This document shows positions 32,545 to 42,170 of a stretch of DNA of 64,000 nt, one piece after another. Position numbers and translations under genes: made by a program. The notes beneath the pieces were generated by a model. That model was given only the letters and a program-made list of their open reading frames with translations. It was not told where the DNA came from and did not search any database. Every line of letters begins with the position of its first letter. Within the stretch, counting starts at the first letter, position 1. This stretch comes from Avoscillospira_A sp052117125 (GTDB lineage: Bacteria; Bacillota; Clostridia; Oscillospirales; Oscillospiraceae): assembly GCF_052117125.1 (NCBI RefSeq), contig NZ_JBQKJT010000005.1, positions 1-64,000 on the forward strand, read 5' to 3'.

Positions 32545-33657
32545 ATGAAATTTGTCTGTGAAAAAGCGCTTCTGGTTTCCGCTATTTCTGTGGCCTCCCG
32601 GACGGTGGCCCCGAAGAGTCCCATGGCGGCCCTGGAAGGCATTCACGTCCATGCCGGCATGAAGTTACAACTCACTGGTTATAATTTGGAGACTGGTATT
32701 ACCGTTTCGGTACCGGCAGAGATTGTGGAAACCGGTACCTGTATTCTGCCTGCCCGTCTGTTTTTCGATATTGTGCGGAAGCTCCCCGATGAGGAAGTCA
32801 CCGTCTCGGTGGATGACAGCTACAAAGTATCCATCCGCTGCGGCATTTCCTCCTTTACCATTACTGCCACCGACGCCGAAAACTATCCGGAACTGCCGGA
32901 TGTGGAATACGCCAACGGCGTTTCCATCCCCCAGCGGGCCTTGAAGGAGCTGATCTCCGGTACCATTTTTGCCGTATCGGAAAACCAGACCCGTCCGGTT
33001 CACACCGGCTGTCGCTTTGAGGTCACCGAAAAAGATATGACTGTGGTGGCCGTGGACGGTTACCGTCTGGCGCTGCGCCGGTTCCATTTTGAAGAGGCCT
33101 CCGGCCGCGTGATGACCTTTGTGGCGCCCGGCGCCGCGTTGAAGGAAGTGGAAAAAATTCTGGGCGATACCGATGAGGAGGCCCGGTTTACCCTGGGCAG
33201 CAAGCATCTGATGTTTCAGATCGGAGAGGCTACCCTGGTTTGCCGCCTGCTGGAGGGTGAATTCCTCGATTGGCGGCGGGTGCTGCCTACGGAAAATCCC
33301 ATCAAGCTGACGGCCAATGTGGAACAGCTCAACGCTTCCATCGAGCGTGTGAGTTTGATCGTCTCCGAACGGCTCAAAAGCCCGGTCCGCTGTGTCTTTT
33401 CCGACAACAGCGCCGATTTCAAGACCGTGACCACCATCGGTGCGGCCCACGATGTGTGCCCCGTGGCCGGCGACGGCAAAAATCTGGAGATCGGCTTCAA
33501 CTGCCGCTATCTGCTGGATGCCTTGAAGGCCGTTCCCGCCCAGGAGGTTACGTTGGAGCTGAGCAACGGCTTGAGCCCCATTGTCCTGACCCCCACCGAC
33601 GGCAGCGACCAGTTTGCCTATATGGTTCTGCCGGTTCGATTGAAAGAATCCATGTAA
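32545..33657 (+). CDS. dnaN: DNA polymerase III beta sliding clamp
   Basis: DnaN forms the ring that holds the replicative polymerase on DNA. The 370-residue protein has the three-repeat clamp architecture and the family ending SDQFAYMVLPVRLKE. GGAGG lies before the ATG. It follows dnaA after about 515 bases occupied by the probable origin and begins the dnaN-yaaA-recF-remB-gyrB-gyrA series. Confidence 0.97.
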   Translation: MKFVCEKALLVSAISVASRTVAPKSPMAALEGIHVHAGMKLQLTGYNLETGITVSVPAEIVETGTCILPARLFFDIVRKLPDEEVTVSVDDSYKVSIRCGISSFTITATDAENYPELPDVEYANGVSIPQRALKELISGTIFAVSENQTRPVHTGCRFEVTEKDMTVVAVDGYRLALRRFHFEEASGRVMTFVAPGAALKEVEKILGDTDEEARFTLGSKHLMFQIGEATLVCRLLEGEFLDWRRVLPTENPIKLTANVEQLNASIERVSLIVSERLKSPVRCVFSDNSADFKTVTTIGAAHDVCPVAGDGKNLEIGFNCRYLLDALKAVPAQEVTLELSNGLSPIVLTPTDGSDQFAYMVLPVRLKESM

Positions 33658-33693
33658 GAGCAGAGCGCAACATTTTGTAAAGGACGATTGGTT

Positions 33694-33948
33694 ATGAAAG
33701 TTCGCGTCACCAGAAAACAATCGGATGCCCCCATTCCCGTGGCCATTCACACGGAATTTATCAAGTTGCAGGACTTTTTGAAGTTCTGTGACGCGGTTTC
33801 CTCCGGCGGCATGGCCAAGAATTTCATTCAGAACGGGGAAATTGCCGTCAATGGAGAAACGGAGACCCGCCGGGGCCGGAAGCTGTATCCCGGCGACGTG
33901 GTCTCCTTTGGTCCCAACCGCTGGCAGGTGACTGCCCATGAGGCTTGA
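33694..33948 (+). CDS. yaaA: S4-domain RNA-binding protein YaaA
   Basis: The small S4 protein of 84 residues (FIKLQDFLKFCDAVSSGGMAK, followed by NGEIAVNGETETRRGRKLYPGD) is the usual gene between dnaN and recF in Firmicutes. The S4 fold binds structured RNA, probably on the ribosome; the precise role is not settled. The ATG at 33694 follows AAAGGA. Its end overlaps the recF start by eleven bases. Confidence 0.93.
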   Translation: MKVRVTRKQSDAPIPVAIHTEFIKLQDFLKFCDAVSSGGMAKNFIQNGEIAVNGETETRRGRKLYPGDVVSFGPNRWQVTAHEA

Positions 33949-35047
33949 GCAGCTGCGGCTGCGGGGCTTTCGCAACTACGAATCGCTGACGGCCGACTTT
34001 GTCCCCGGCGTCAACCTGATTGTCGGGGACAACGCCCAGGGAAAGACCAATCTGCTGGAGGCCATCACCTATCTGTCCATGGGCCACTCCTTCCGTACCC
34101 GGAAGGAGCAGGAGCTCATCGGAATGGGGGCGGAGTTTGCGGAATTGGAGGCGAAGCTGTTTTCCCAGGGACGGGAACAGTCCATTCGGGCCGTTTTGTT
34201 TCCCGGCCGCCGGTCCCGACAGCTGTACATCGGCGGTGTCCGCCAGAAAACGGCGGCGGAGCTGCCCGGCATTCTCACCACGGTGCTGTTTTGCCCCGAG
34301 GATCTGCTGACGCTGAAAATGGGCCCGTCGGCCCGGCGCCGGCTGCTGGACAACGCCCTGACCCAGCTGCGGCCCGGTTATGAGCGGGCGCTGACCCAAT
34401 ACACCCGCCTCCACGACCACAAAAGCCGGATATTAAAGGACCGGTTTCAAAATCCATCCCTGTTGGAGACGCTGCCGGACTTCAACCTCCGTATGGCCCA
34501 GGTGGGTGCAATTTTGATTGCCTATCGGGCACGATTTATGGAGCGGCTGGCCCAGCTGGCCGCCGATTTTCACCAGGAGTTTTCCGGCGGAAAAGAGCAT
34601 TTGACCGTCACCTACCAGACGGTTTCCAATATTCCCGACCCCTTGGCCCCTCAGCAGGAGGTGCTGCAAAAGCTGCTGGAACACCAGCACAGCCATTATC
34701 GGGCGGAGCTGGAATCGTGCCAGTGTCTTTCCGGCCCCCATCGGGACGATTTCGACGTATTGCTGGACGGCGTCAGTCTGAAAGGCTACGGTTCTCAGGG
34801 CCAGATCCGCACGGCGGCCATTTCCTTAAAGCTGGCCGAGCGGGAAATTTTCCGGCGGGACACCGGCGAGGAACCGGTGCTGCTGCTGGATGATGTACTG
34901 TCGGAGCTGGACCCGGCCCGGCAGGACTTTATTCTCAACCGCATCGCCTCGGGCCAGGTGTTTATCACCTGCTGTGAGCGCAGCCGCGTGACGGAGATCG
35001 GCAAAGTGCTGACCATCGAACACGGCGCGCTGCTGGAAGGAGCGTGA
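33938..35047 (+). CDS. recF: DNA repair and recombination protein RecF
   Basis: RecF is an SMC-like ATPase that helps load RecA at single-strand gaps. In the 369 residues, Walker A is GDNAQGKTNLLEA, the signature region is GSQGQIRTAAISLKLAE and the D-loop is LLLDDVLSELDPARQ. The gene overlaps yaaA and is followed after four bases by remB, so it is part of the dnaN transcription unit. Confidence 0.96.
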   Translation: MRLEQLRLRGFRNYESLTADFVPGVNLIVGDNAQGKTNLLEAITYLSMGHSFRTRKEQELIGMGAEFAELEAKLFSQGREQSIRAVLFPGRRSRQLYIGGVRQKTAAELPGILTTVLFCPEDLLTLKMGPSARRRLLDNALTQLRPGYERALTQYTRLHDHKSRILKDRFQNPSLLETLPDFNLRMAQVGAILIAYRARFMERLAQLAADFHQEFSGGKEHLTVTYQTVSNIPDPLAPQQEVLQKLLEHQHSHYRAELESCQCLSGPHRDDFDVLLDGVSLKGYGSQGQIRTAAISLKLAEREIFRRDTGEEPVLLLDDVLSELDPARQDFILNRIASGQVFITCCERSRVTEIGKVLTIEHGALLEGA

Positions 35048-35051
35048 ACGG

Positions 35052-35321
35052 ATGTATTTACCCATTGGCAGCGACATGTCCCTGCGGGACTCGTCCATCA
35101 TCGGCATTTTTGACCTGGATAATACCACCAGTTCCAAGGATACCCGGGCCTTTCTCAAGCAGGCCGAGGACGGGGGCCAGGTGGTCACCGTCACCGATGA
35201 ATTGCCCAAAGCCTTTATTCTGACCCGGGAGTTCACCATGGACCGGGTGTATCTGACCCAGTTTTCCACGGCCACCGTGGCGGCCCGCTGCGAAGCCGCC
35301 GGTCAGAAACAAACCAAGTAG
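35052..35321 (+). CDS. remB: RemB/YaaB-like DUF370 regulator
   Basis: This 89-residue protein has the DUF370 pattern MYLPIGSDMSLRDSSIIGIFDLDN and is always between recF and gyrB in Bacillus-type origins. The related RemA is a DNA-binding activator of matrix genes; the role of RemB is less defined. It starts four bases after recF. Confidence 0.92.
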   Translation: MYLPIGSDMSLRDSSIIGIFDLDNTTSSKDTRAFLKQAEDGGQVVTVTDELPKAFILTREFTMDRVYLTQFSTATVAARCEAAGQKQTK

Positions 35322-35353
35322 GTTTTCCAACCATCAAGTTAGGAGCGCATAGC

Positions 35354-37291
35354 ATGGCAGAAGAATTGAATCCCCTGCTGGAGCAGGAATACGACGCGGC
35401 CCAAATCCAGGTTCTGGAGGGCCTGGAAGCGGTGCGGAAGCGTCCCGGTATGTATATCGGCTCCACATCCTCGTCGGGCCTGCACCATCTGGTTTACGAG
35501 ATTGTGGACAACGCCATCGATGAAGCCCTGGCGGGCTTCTGCACGGAGATCACCGTCACCATCAACGAGGGCAATACCATCACCGTCACCGACAACGGCC
35601 GCGGCATCCCTGTGGATATCCAGGCCCAAACGGGACGGCCCGCGTTGGAGGTTGTCTATACGGTGCTCCATGCCGGCGGTAAATTCGGCGGCGGCGGCTA
35701 CAAGGTTTCCGGCGGCCTGCATGGCGTCGGCGCCAGTGTCGTCAACGCTCTGTCCGAGTGGCTGACGGTCCAGGTCCATCGGGACGGCAAAATCTACGAG
35801 ATGAGATTCTCCCGGGGCAACATCACCCAGGAAATGAAGGTCATCGGCACCACGGACCATTCCGGCACCACCGTCACCTTCAAGCCGGACGGGGAAATTT
35901 TCGATGATCTGGTCTATGACTATGACATTCTGCATACGAGAATGCGGGAACAGGCATTTCTCAACGCCGGTCTCCGCATCACCACCACCGACCGGCGTCC
36001 GGGAATGGAGCAGCAGGACACCATGCACTATGAGGGTGGTATCCGGCAGTTTGCCACTTGGCTCAACCGGGCCAAAACGCCCCTGCATCCCGAGGCCATC
36101 TATATGCAGGGCCAGAAGGGCGACGCCATGGCAGAGGTGGCCATGCAGTATAACGACAGCTATAACGAGACCATCCTTTCCTTTGCCAACAACATTCATA
36201 CGCCCGAAGGCGGTATGCACGAGACAGGCTTCAAGACGGCTCTGACCCGCGTTTTGAATGCCTATGGTCAGAAAAACAACATCATCAAAACCGACGCCGA
36301 CAAGGTTAGCGGCGAGGACTGCCGTGAGGGTCTCAGCTGCATCATCTCTGTCAAGCTGACGGAGGCCCAGTTTGAGGGCCAGACCAAGGCCAAGCTGGGC
36401 AACGCCTATATCCGTACTCTGGTGGACAACATCGTCAATGAGCAGCTGACCACTTACTTTGAAGAGCATCCCCAGGTGGCAAAGGTCATTCTGGAAAAGG
36501 CCATGATGGCCAATCGGGCCAGAGAGGCTGCCAAAAAGGCCCGCGAGTCCATTCGCCGCAAGACGGCGCTGGGCGGCAGCGGTATGCCTGACAAGCTCCG
36601 CGACTGCAATGAGCGCAACCCGGAACTGACGGAACTGTATATCGTCGAGGGTGATTCCGCCGGCGGCTCTGCCACCCAGGGCAGAGATTCCAGATTCCAG
36701 GCCATTTTGCCGCTTTGGGGCAAGATGCTCAACGTGGAAAAGGCCCGGGCCGATAAGGTCTACGGCAATGACAAGCTGCTGCCGGTGATCACCGCCTTGG
36801 GTGCGGGCATCGGCGACGAGTTCGACCTGAACAAGCTGCGGTATCATAAAATCGTCATCATGGCCGATGCCGACGTGGACGGCGCCCATATTCGGACGCT
36901 GCTTTTGACCTTCTTCTTCCGGTTCATGCGGCCCCTCATCGAGCACGGCTATGTCTACGCCGCCGTGCCACCCCTTTACAAACTGACCCGCGGCAAGCAG
37001 CAGCGGGTGGCATTCTCCGAGGAAGAGCGGGAGCAAGTGGCCGCTGAAATGCGCGGCGATAACCCCAACGCCAAGGTGGAGATCAGCCGCTACAAGGGCC
37101 TCGGTGAGATGGACCCCCACGAACTGTGGGAGACCACCATGGACCCGGCCACCAGAACGCTCAAGCGCATCGACCTGGAGGACGCGGTGAAGGCCGACGA
37201 GACCTTTACGATCCTCATGGGCGAAAAGGTGGAGCCGCGTAAGGAATTCATCGAGAAAAACGCCAAATATGCTGTGAATCTCGACTACTAA
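35354..37291 (+). CDS. gyrB: DNA gyrase subunit B
   Basis: GyrB supplies ATP hydrolysis for negative supercoiling. The GHKL ATPase shows DNGRGIPVDIQ and GGGGYKVSGGLHGVGASVVNA, and the TOPRIM domain has YIVEGDSAGGSA and the metal site MADADVDGAHIRTLLL. The length of 645 residues is standard for Gram-positives. It follows remB by 32 bases and precedes gyrA by 36. Confidence 0.98.
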   Translation: MAEELNPLLEQEYDAAQIQVLEGLEAVRKRPGMYIGSTSSSGLHHLVYEIVDNAIDEALAGFCTEITVTINEGNTITVTDNGRGIPVDIQAQTGRPALEVVYTVLHAGGKFGGGGYKVSGGLHGVGASVVNALSEWLTVQVHRDGKIYEMRFSRGNITQEMKVIGTTDHSGTTVTFKPDGEIFDDLVYDYDILHTRMREQAFLNAGLRITTTDRRPGMEQQDTMHYEGGIRQFATWLNRAKTPLHPEAIYMQGQKGDAMAEVAMQYNDSYNETILSFANNIHTPEGGMHETGFKTALTRVLNAYGQKNNIIKTDADKVSGEDCREGLSCIISVKLTEAQFEGQTKAKLGNAYIRTLVDNIVNEQLTTYFEEHPQVAKVILEKAMMANRAREAAKKARESIRRKTALGGSGMPDKLRDCNERNPELTELYIVEGDSAGGSATQGRDSRFQAILPLWGKMLNVEKARADKVYGNDKLLPVITALGAGIGDEFDLNKLRYHKIVIMADADVDGAHIRTLLLTFFFRFMRPLIEHGYVYAAVPPLYKLTRGKQQRVAFSEEEREQVAAEMRGDNPNAKVEISRYKGLGEMDPHELWETTMDPATRTLKRIDLEDAVKADETFTILMGEKVEPRKEFIEKNAKYAVNLDY

Positions 37292-37327
37292 GTTTCCAAT
37301 CGCCAACGAGAAAAGGAAGGCACATAC

Positions 37328-39841
37328 ATGAGCAAGAAACCACAATACGATCCCGAGGAGATTCGATTCCCGGATCAGACCATCGTCTCCGCCCCGCTGG
37401 TGGAGGAGATGGAAAAGTCCTATATCGAATACGCCATGTCGGTCATCGTGGGCAGAGCGCTGCCCGACGTCCGCGACGGCCTCAAGCCGGTCCACCGGCG
37501 CATCCTCTACGCCATGTACGAGGACAATCTGACCCATGACAAGCCCTTCAAAAAGTCGGCCACCTGCGTGGGCGACGTGCTGGGCCGGTACCATCCCCAC
37601 GGCGACGCCTCTGTTTATGACGCTCTGGTCCGGTTGGCCCAGGATTTTTCCATGCGCTACCCGCTGGTGGATGGTCACGGCAACTTCGGTTCCGTCGATG
37701 GAGACCCCGCCGCCGCCTACCGTTACACCGAGGCTCGGTTGGCCAAAATTTCCGCTGAAATGCTGCGGGATATTGAAAAGGAAACGGTGGACTGGGACCC
37801 CAACTTCGACGAGACACGGAAGGAGCCCAAGGTGCTGCCCTCCCGGTTCCCCAACCTGCTGGTCAACGGCTCCAGCGGCATTGCCGTCGGTATGGCTACC
37901 AATATCCCGCCCCACAACCTGCGGGAGGTCATCGGCGCGGCGGTGGAGGTGCTGGACAATCCGGAAGCCGAGCTCATCGACCTGATGGAGCACGTCCAGG
38001 GCCCCGACTTTCCCACCGGCGGCACCATCATGGGCCGCAGCGGCATCCGGGCCGCCTACGCCACGGGCCGGGGCCGCGTCATGGTCCGGGCCAAGACGGA
38101 ATTTGAGGAGTTCAATAAGGACCGGACCCGCATCATCGTCACAGAGATCCCCTACCAGGTCAACAAGCGTATGCTCATCAAGAACATGGCCGATCAGGTG
38201 GAGGATAAGCGGCTGGAGGGTATTTCCGACATTCGGGACGAGTCTGACCGCAACGGCATGCGCATTGTCATCGAACTCAAGCGTGACGCCAATCCGCAGG
38301 TGGTTCTGAACCGCCTGTTTGCCCAGACCCAGCTGCAAACGACCTTTGCCATCAATATGCTGGCCTTGACGGAGGTCAACGGCAAATTGCAGCCGAAAAT
38401 CCTGTCTTTGCGGCATATTCTCGACGAGTATCTCCACTACCAGCAGCAGGTGATCATCCGCCGGACCCAGTACGATCTGCGTAAGGCCCAGGAGCGGGCG
38501 CATCTGTTGGAAGGTCTGCTGATTGCCCAGGATAACATCGACGAGGTCATCCGCATCATCCGCACCAGCTATGACGATGCCAAACAGCGGCTCATGGACC
38601 GGTTTTCCCTGTCGGACGTCCAGGCCCAGGCCATCTGCGACATGCGGCTCATTGCCCTCCAGGGTCTGAACCGGGAGAAGCTGGAAGCCGAGTACAAGGA
38701 GCTGGAGGAGCGCATCGACTATTACAACCGGCTGCTGGCCAGCGAGGAAATGCAGAAGCAGGTTCTCAAGGAAGAGCTGCTGGAGATTGCCGAAAAATTT
38801 GGCGACGACCGCCACACGGACATTGAGGACGTGGAGGACGAAATCGATATCGAGGACCTCATTGAGGAAGAGGAGTGCTGCTATACCCTGTCCCGTCAGG
38901 GCTACATCAAGCGGATGCCTGCCTCCACCTACCGGACCCAGCGCCGTGGCGGCCGTGGCGTCAACGCCCAGAACCTTAAGGAGGAGGACTATGTCCGCTC
39001 CATGGTGACGGCGTCCACCCACGATTATTTGCTGTTCTTCACCAGTACCGGCAAGGTCCACCGCCGCAAGGGCTATCGGATTCCCGAGGCTGGACGGACG
39101 GCCCGCGGTACGGCCATCGTCAATATTTTGCCACTGGAGCCCGGCGAACAGGTGACGGCCATGCTGGCCACCCGGGAATTTGGCGAGGACAGCTATCTGT
39201 TCATGGTCACCCAGGGCGGTACCGTCAAACGGCTCGTCATGGAATCCATCCATACGGCCCGCAAGGCCGGTATCCGGGCGCTGACGCTGGAAGAAGGCGA
39301 CAAGCTGATTTCCGTGCTGAAAACCAACGGCAGCGATCAAATTCTTATCTGCACCAAAGACGGTATGGCTCTCTGCTGCGATGAAAACGATGTCCGGCCC
39401 ATGGGCCGCGACGCCCAGGGCGTTCGGGGCATCCGTCTGGAAGACGGCGACCGGGTGGTGGGCGCGGAGCTGTACCAGGAGGGCAAGCAGCTGCTGGCCG
39501 TCACGGAAAACGGCTACGGCAAGCGCACCAACGTGGAGGAATATCTGCGTACCGGCGAGGATGGCACCCGTCAGCCCCAGAAGCGCGGCGGCAAGGGACT
39601 GAAAGCCTACAATCTCACGGAAAAGACCGGCCCCATCGCCGGTGTCCGGGTGGTCTGCGACGACGACGACGTCATGCTCATTGAGGACGGCGGTGTGATG
39701 ATTCGTATGGCCGCCTCCGATATCAACATCTACAAGCGCGACACCCAGGGCGTCATTGTTATGCGCATTGACGAGGGTAACCGGGTCATTGCGTTGGAAC
39801 GGGTGGAAAAGGAAGAATCCGGCGAGGAGACGGAAGAATAA
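37328..39841 (+). CDS. gyrA: DNA gyrase subunit A
   Basis: GyrA makes the transient double-strand break. The catalytic tyrosine is in AAYRYTEARLAKIS, and the winged-helix quinolone region reads HPHGDASVYDALVRLAQ. The C-terminal beta-pinwheel includes a GyrA-box-like QRRGGRGVNAQ. The 837-residue length is normal. At the position of E. coli Ser83 this protein has alanine (GDASVYD), as in mycobacterial gyrase; lower intrinsic quinolone sensitivity is an inference. Confidence 0.98.
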   Translation: MSKKPQYDPEEIRFPDQTIVSAPLVEEMEKSYIEYAMSVIVGRALPDVRDGLKPVHRRILYAMYEDNLTHDKPFKKSATCVGDVLGRYHPHGDASVYDALVRLAQDFSMRYPLVDGHGNFGSVDGDPAAAYRYTEARLAKISAEMLRDIEKETVDWDPNFDETRKEPKVLPSRFPNLLVNGSSGIAVGMATNIPPHNLREVIGAAVEVLDNPEAELIDLMEHVQGPDFPTGGTIMGRSGIRAAYATGRGRVMVRAKTEFEEFNKDRTRIIVTEIPYQVNKRMLIKNMADQVEDKRLEGISDIRDESDRNGMRIVIELKRDANPQVVLNRLFAQTQLQTTFAINMLALTEVNGKLQPKILSLRHILDEYLHYQQQVIIRRTQYDLRKAQERAHLLEGLLIAQDNIDEVIRIIRTSYDDAKQRLMDRFSLSDVQAQAICDMRLIALQGLNREKLEAEYKELEERIDYYNRLLASEEMQKQVLKEELLEIAEKFGDDRHTDIEDVEDEIDIEDLIEEEECCYTLSRQGYIKRMPASTYRTQRRGGRGVNAQNLKEEDYVRSMVTASTHDYLLFFTSTGKVHRRKGYRIPEAGRTARGTAIVNILPLEPGEQVTAMLATREFGEDSYLFMVTQGGTVKRLVMESIHTARKAGIRALTLEEGDKLISVLKTNGSDQILICTKDGMALCCDENDVRPMGRDAQGVRGIRLEDGDRVVGAELYQEGKQLLAVTENGYGKRTNVEEYLRTGEDGTRQPQKRGGKGLKAYNLTEKTGPIAGVRVVCDDDDVMLIEDGGVMIRMAASDINIYKRDTQGVIVMRIDEGNRVIALERVEKEESGEETEE

Positions 39842-39874
39842 CCGTTTGCCGGGCAGAGAAACGGGGGAGAATTT

Positions 39875-40399
39875 ATGGCACAGAACACCAACGGCACATC
39901 CATCGGCTGTGCCACCGGCATCGTCCGGGTCCTGGGCATCCTGCTGCTGCTTGCCGGTCTGGGCAACGCCTTTTCCGGCGAGGGTGTTCCCAGCTTCGTT
40001 GTGGCCATCATCGGTCTGGTGATGCTGTTTGCCGGTTCCGGTAAAAAGCAGCGCCGGCAGGAAACCCGCGAGGCACTTCGGCAGGCCCGGCAGCTGTACC
40101 GGGAGCCCATTCTCCAGGCCAAACAGGAAGTATCCAAACAGGTCAAGGAGGCAGTGCGCATGGCGGAGAACAGAACCCAGCAGCGTGCGCAGCAGTGGCA
40201 GCCCCAACAGCAGGCGGCAAAACCCCAGCCAAAAGAACCGTCCTGCCCCAATCCGGAACCCCATCGCCATTATGAATCGCCCCGCCAGTCCCAGAGCAAT
40301 GGGGCGCGGCTCATCGAAAACCGCAGAACGCTCTATGAAGCAGGACTGTTGACCCGGGAGGAGTATGACGCCGAGGTTCGGAAACTCCGGGGCCGGTAA
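39875..40399 (+). CDS. Membrane-anchored protein with C-terminal SHOCT domain
   Basis: The 174-residue protein has two hydrophobic segments near the N-terminus (VRVLGILLLLAGLGNAF and FVVAIIGLVMLFAG), a long charged, glutamine-rich helix and a C-terminal SHOCT-like motif (LIENRRTLYEAGLLTREEYDAEVRKLRGR). SHOCT motifs are thought to aid oligomerisation. Function is unknown. It follows gyrA by about 33 bases, with GGGGGAG before its ATG. Confidence 0.8.
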   Translation: MAQNTNGTSIGCATGIVRVLGILLLLAGLGNAFSGEGVPSFVVAIIGLVMLFAGSGKKQRRQETREALRQARQLYREPILQAKQEVSKQVKEAVRMAENRTQQRAQQWQPQQQAAKPQPKEPSCPNPEPHRHYESPRQSQSNGARLIENRRTLYEAGLLTREEYDAEVRKLRGR

Positions 40400-40427
40400 T
40401 GCGGGAAATCCACCACGAGGTGATGCT

Positions 40428-41603
40428 ATGGAAAAAACACTGGGCGTTTACGTCCATATCCCCTTTTGCCGCAGTAAATGCGAATACTGCGACTTTTACT
40501 CCCTGGGCGGCGGCCGCAGCAAGGAGCTGATGGACCGGTACCTCCATGCCCTGATTCTACACATCCGGGAGACGGCGGCTCTGGCCCCCGACTATCTGGT
40601 GGATACGGTGTATTTTGGCGGCGGTACGCCCTCCTTTTTCGGCGCCGACGGTCTGAAACGGATTCTGGCGGAGATTCGCAAGCGGTTCAATATGGACCGG
40701 GACTGTGAGGTGACCTTTGAGGCCAACCCGGAATCCGTCAACGCCATGACGCTGCACAAGCTGCGCTCCGCCGGGTTCAACCGCATGAGTCTGGGTGTCC
40801 AGAATGAGGCTGACGAGGTTTTGAAGGCGTTGGGCCGTCCCCATACCTATGAGCAGGCCGTTTTTGCGGTGGAAAACGCAAGAAAAGCAGGTTTTGAGAA
40901 TATTTCTCTTGACTTGATGTACGGTTTGCCCAATCAGACCAGAGAAAAGTGGATGCAGACCCTGCGGACGGTTCTGGATTTGCGGCCGGACCATCTGTCC
41001 TGTTACGGGCTCAAGGTGGAGCCGGGTACGCCGTTGTCCACGTATTACGAGAGCGCCAACCTGCCGGATGACGACACCCAGGCGGATATGTACCTCTACG
41101 CCGTGGAGACGCTGGAGAATTTCGGCTATGCCCAATATGAAATTTCCAATTTTGCACGGGAGGGCATGGCCTGCCGCCACAACCTGAAATACTGGACCGG
41201 CGGTGAATATATTGGTTTCGGCCCCTCGGCCTCATCGGATTTTGCTGGAAAGCGGTTTACGGCGGCGGCCAGTTTGGACACGTATCTGAAAGGCGTCCAC
41301 GGCGGCGGCGTGATTTTGTCGGAGTGCGAGACCATTGCGCCCCGGGAGCGGGCCGGCGAATATCTGATGCTGCGGCTGCGGACCAGCCAGGGCATCAACG
41401 GCGACGAGTATGAAAGCCGGTTCCTGCTGCCCTTTGACATTTTGGAAAAGGGGATGCGCTTTTATGCTGAAAAGGGTCTGGCTGTCTGCGAGGAGGGATG
41501 CTGGCACCTGACGCCCAAGGGATTTCTGTTATCCAACCGGATCATCGGCGGATTGCTGGAGCTTCAGGAGCGGTCCCAGCCTCTGACCCGCCGTGGCCGG
41601 TAG
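40428..41603 (+). CDS. hemW: Radical SAM heme chaperone HemW
   Basis: HemW is a CPO-like radical SAM protein that binds heme and inserts it into targets. The [4Fe-4S] motif CRSKCEYCDFY (CX3CX2C) is near residue 17, with VDTVYFGGGTPSFF soon after and the HemN C-terminal domain at the end. The 391-residue length matches HemW. I use the ATG at 40428, which follows GAGGTGATGCT. True oxygen-independent CPO would have a CX3CX2CXC motif, which is lacking here. Confidence 0.92.
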   Translation: MEKTLGVYVHIPFCRSKCEYCDFYSLGGGRSKELMDRYLHALILHIRETAALAPDYLVDTVYFGGGTPSFFGADGLKRILAEIRKRFNMDRDCEVTFEANPESVNAMTLHKLRSAGFNRMSLGVQNEADEVLKALGRPHTYEQAVFAVENARKAGFENISLDLMYGLPNQTREKWMQTLRTVLDLRPDHLSCYGLKVEPGTPLSTYYESANLPDDDTQADMYLYAVETLENFGYAQYEISNFAREGMACRHNLKYWTGGEYIGFGPSASSDFAGKRFTAAASLDTYLKGVHGGGVILSECETIAPRERAGEYLMLRLRTSQGINGDEYESRFLLPFDILEKGMRFYAEKGLAVCEEGCWHLTPKGFLLSNRIIGGLLELQERSQPLTRRGR

Positions 41604-41793
41604 TGCCGCAATAGACCTGCAAATTAAAGTTTCTGCTGGATTTTTTACAGGGGTTCCGGGGCAAAGCCTTGTTCTCCCTGCGGGATGACTGCGCCGCCCA
41701 TGGCGCGGAATCCCTACAGGGATTTGCAAAACCGATAGAATCCCATAAAATTGAGGAATTGTATTGGTTCTGTAAAAAAATCAGGAATTTTTA
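41604..41793. other. Intergenic stretch between hemW and rpmH
   Basis: It holds a degenerate match to the dispersed repeat (AAAGTTTCTGCTGGATTTTT at about 41627-41646) and two hairpins, one around GGCGC...GCGCC near 41690-41707 and AATCCCT/AGGGATT at 41709-41724. No clear terminator or gene was seen. Confidence 0.5.
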
Positions 41794-41823
41794 TTGACAT
41801 TCCCTAGGCACATGGGATATAAT
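41794..41823 (+). promoter_or_regulatory. Promoter of the rpmH operon
   Basis: TTGACA (41794-41799), an 18-base spacer and TATAAT (41818-41823), about 100 bases before rpmH. Confidence 0.85.
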
Positions 41824-41927
41824 ATCTCTCGTATCGTTTCCCTTTGGGGAAATTATGCCTAAATTTACTCGCTGCGGCCGCACTGGGCGGCTGTTGAGCA
41901 TGATTCTGACTCAGGAGGTGTACCACA

Positions 41928-42068
41928 ATGGCTACCGTTCGTACCTATCAGCCCAAGAAGCGCTACCGTTCCAAGGTCTGCGGCTTCCGCAAGAGAATGT
42001 CCACCGCCAACGGCCGTAAGGTCCTGGCCCGCCGCCGTGCCAAGGGCAGAGCCAAGCTGTCCTACTGA
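41928..42068 (+). CDS. rpmH: 50S ribosomal protein L34
   Basis: A 46-residue, highly basic protein begins MATVRTYQPKKRYRSKVCGF and ends GRAKLSY, which is ribosomal protein L34. AGGAGG lies seven bases before the ATG. It starts the classical rpmH-rnpA-yidD-yidC-jag series, but here that series is downstream of gyrA and on the same strand as dnaA, rather than divergent and just upstream of dnaA. Confidence 0.96.
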   Translation: MATVRTYQPKKRYRSKVCGFRKRMSTANGRKVLARRRAKGRAKLSY

Positions 42069-42170
42069 TCCCGGCTCGCAGAATACTGCTCGAGAAGCGA
42101 ATGTTAGAGGGGTGAATGGAAACCTGTTTCTGTTCGCCCCCTCCGTCTATTTACGGGAGGCAGAAATTCC

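Noticed and set aside
35339..40270. Very long open frame (about 1,640 codons) antisense to gyrB and gyrA
   Set aside because: It is a shadow of GC-rich codon usage in gyrB/gyrA, with histidine- and glycine-rich low-quality sequence, no family similarity and no ribosome-binding site.
40365..40427. Earlier start for hemW within the SHOCT gene
   Set aside because: The added 21 residues have no family similarity, and the ATG at 40428 gives the normal HemW N-terminus.
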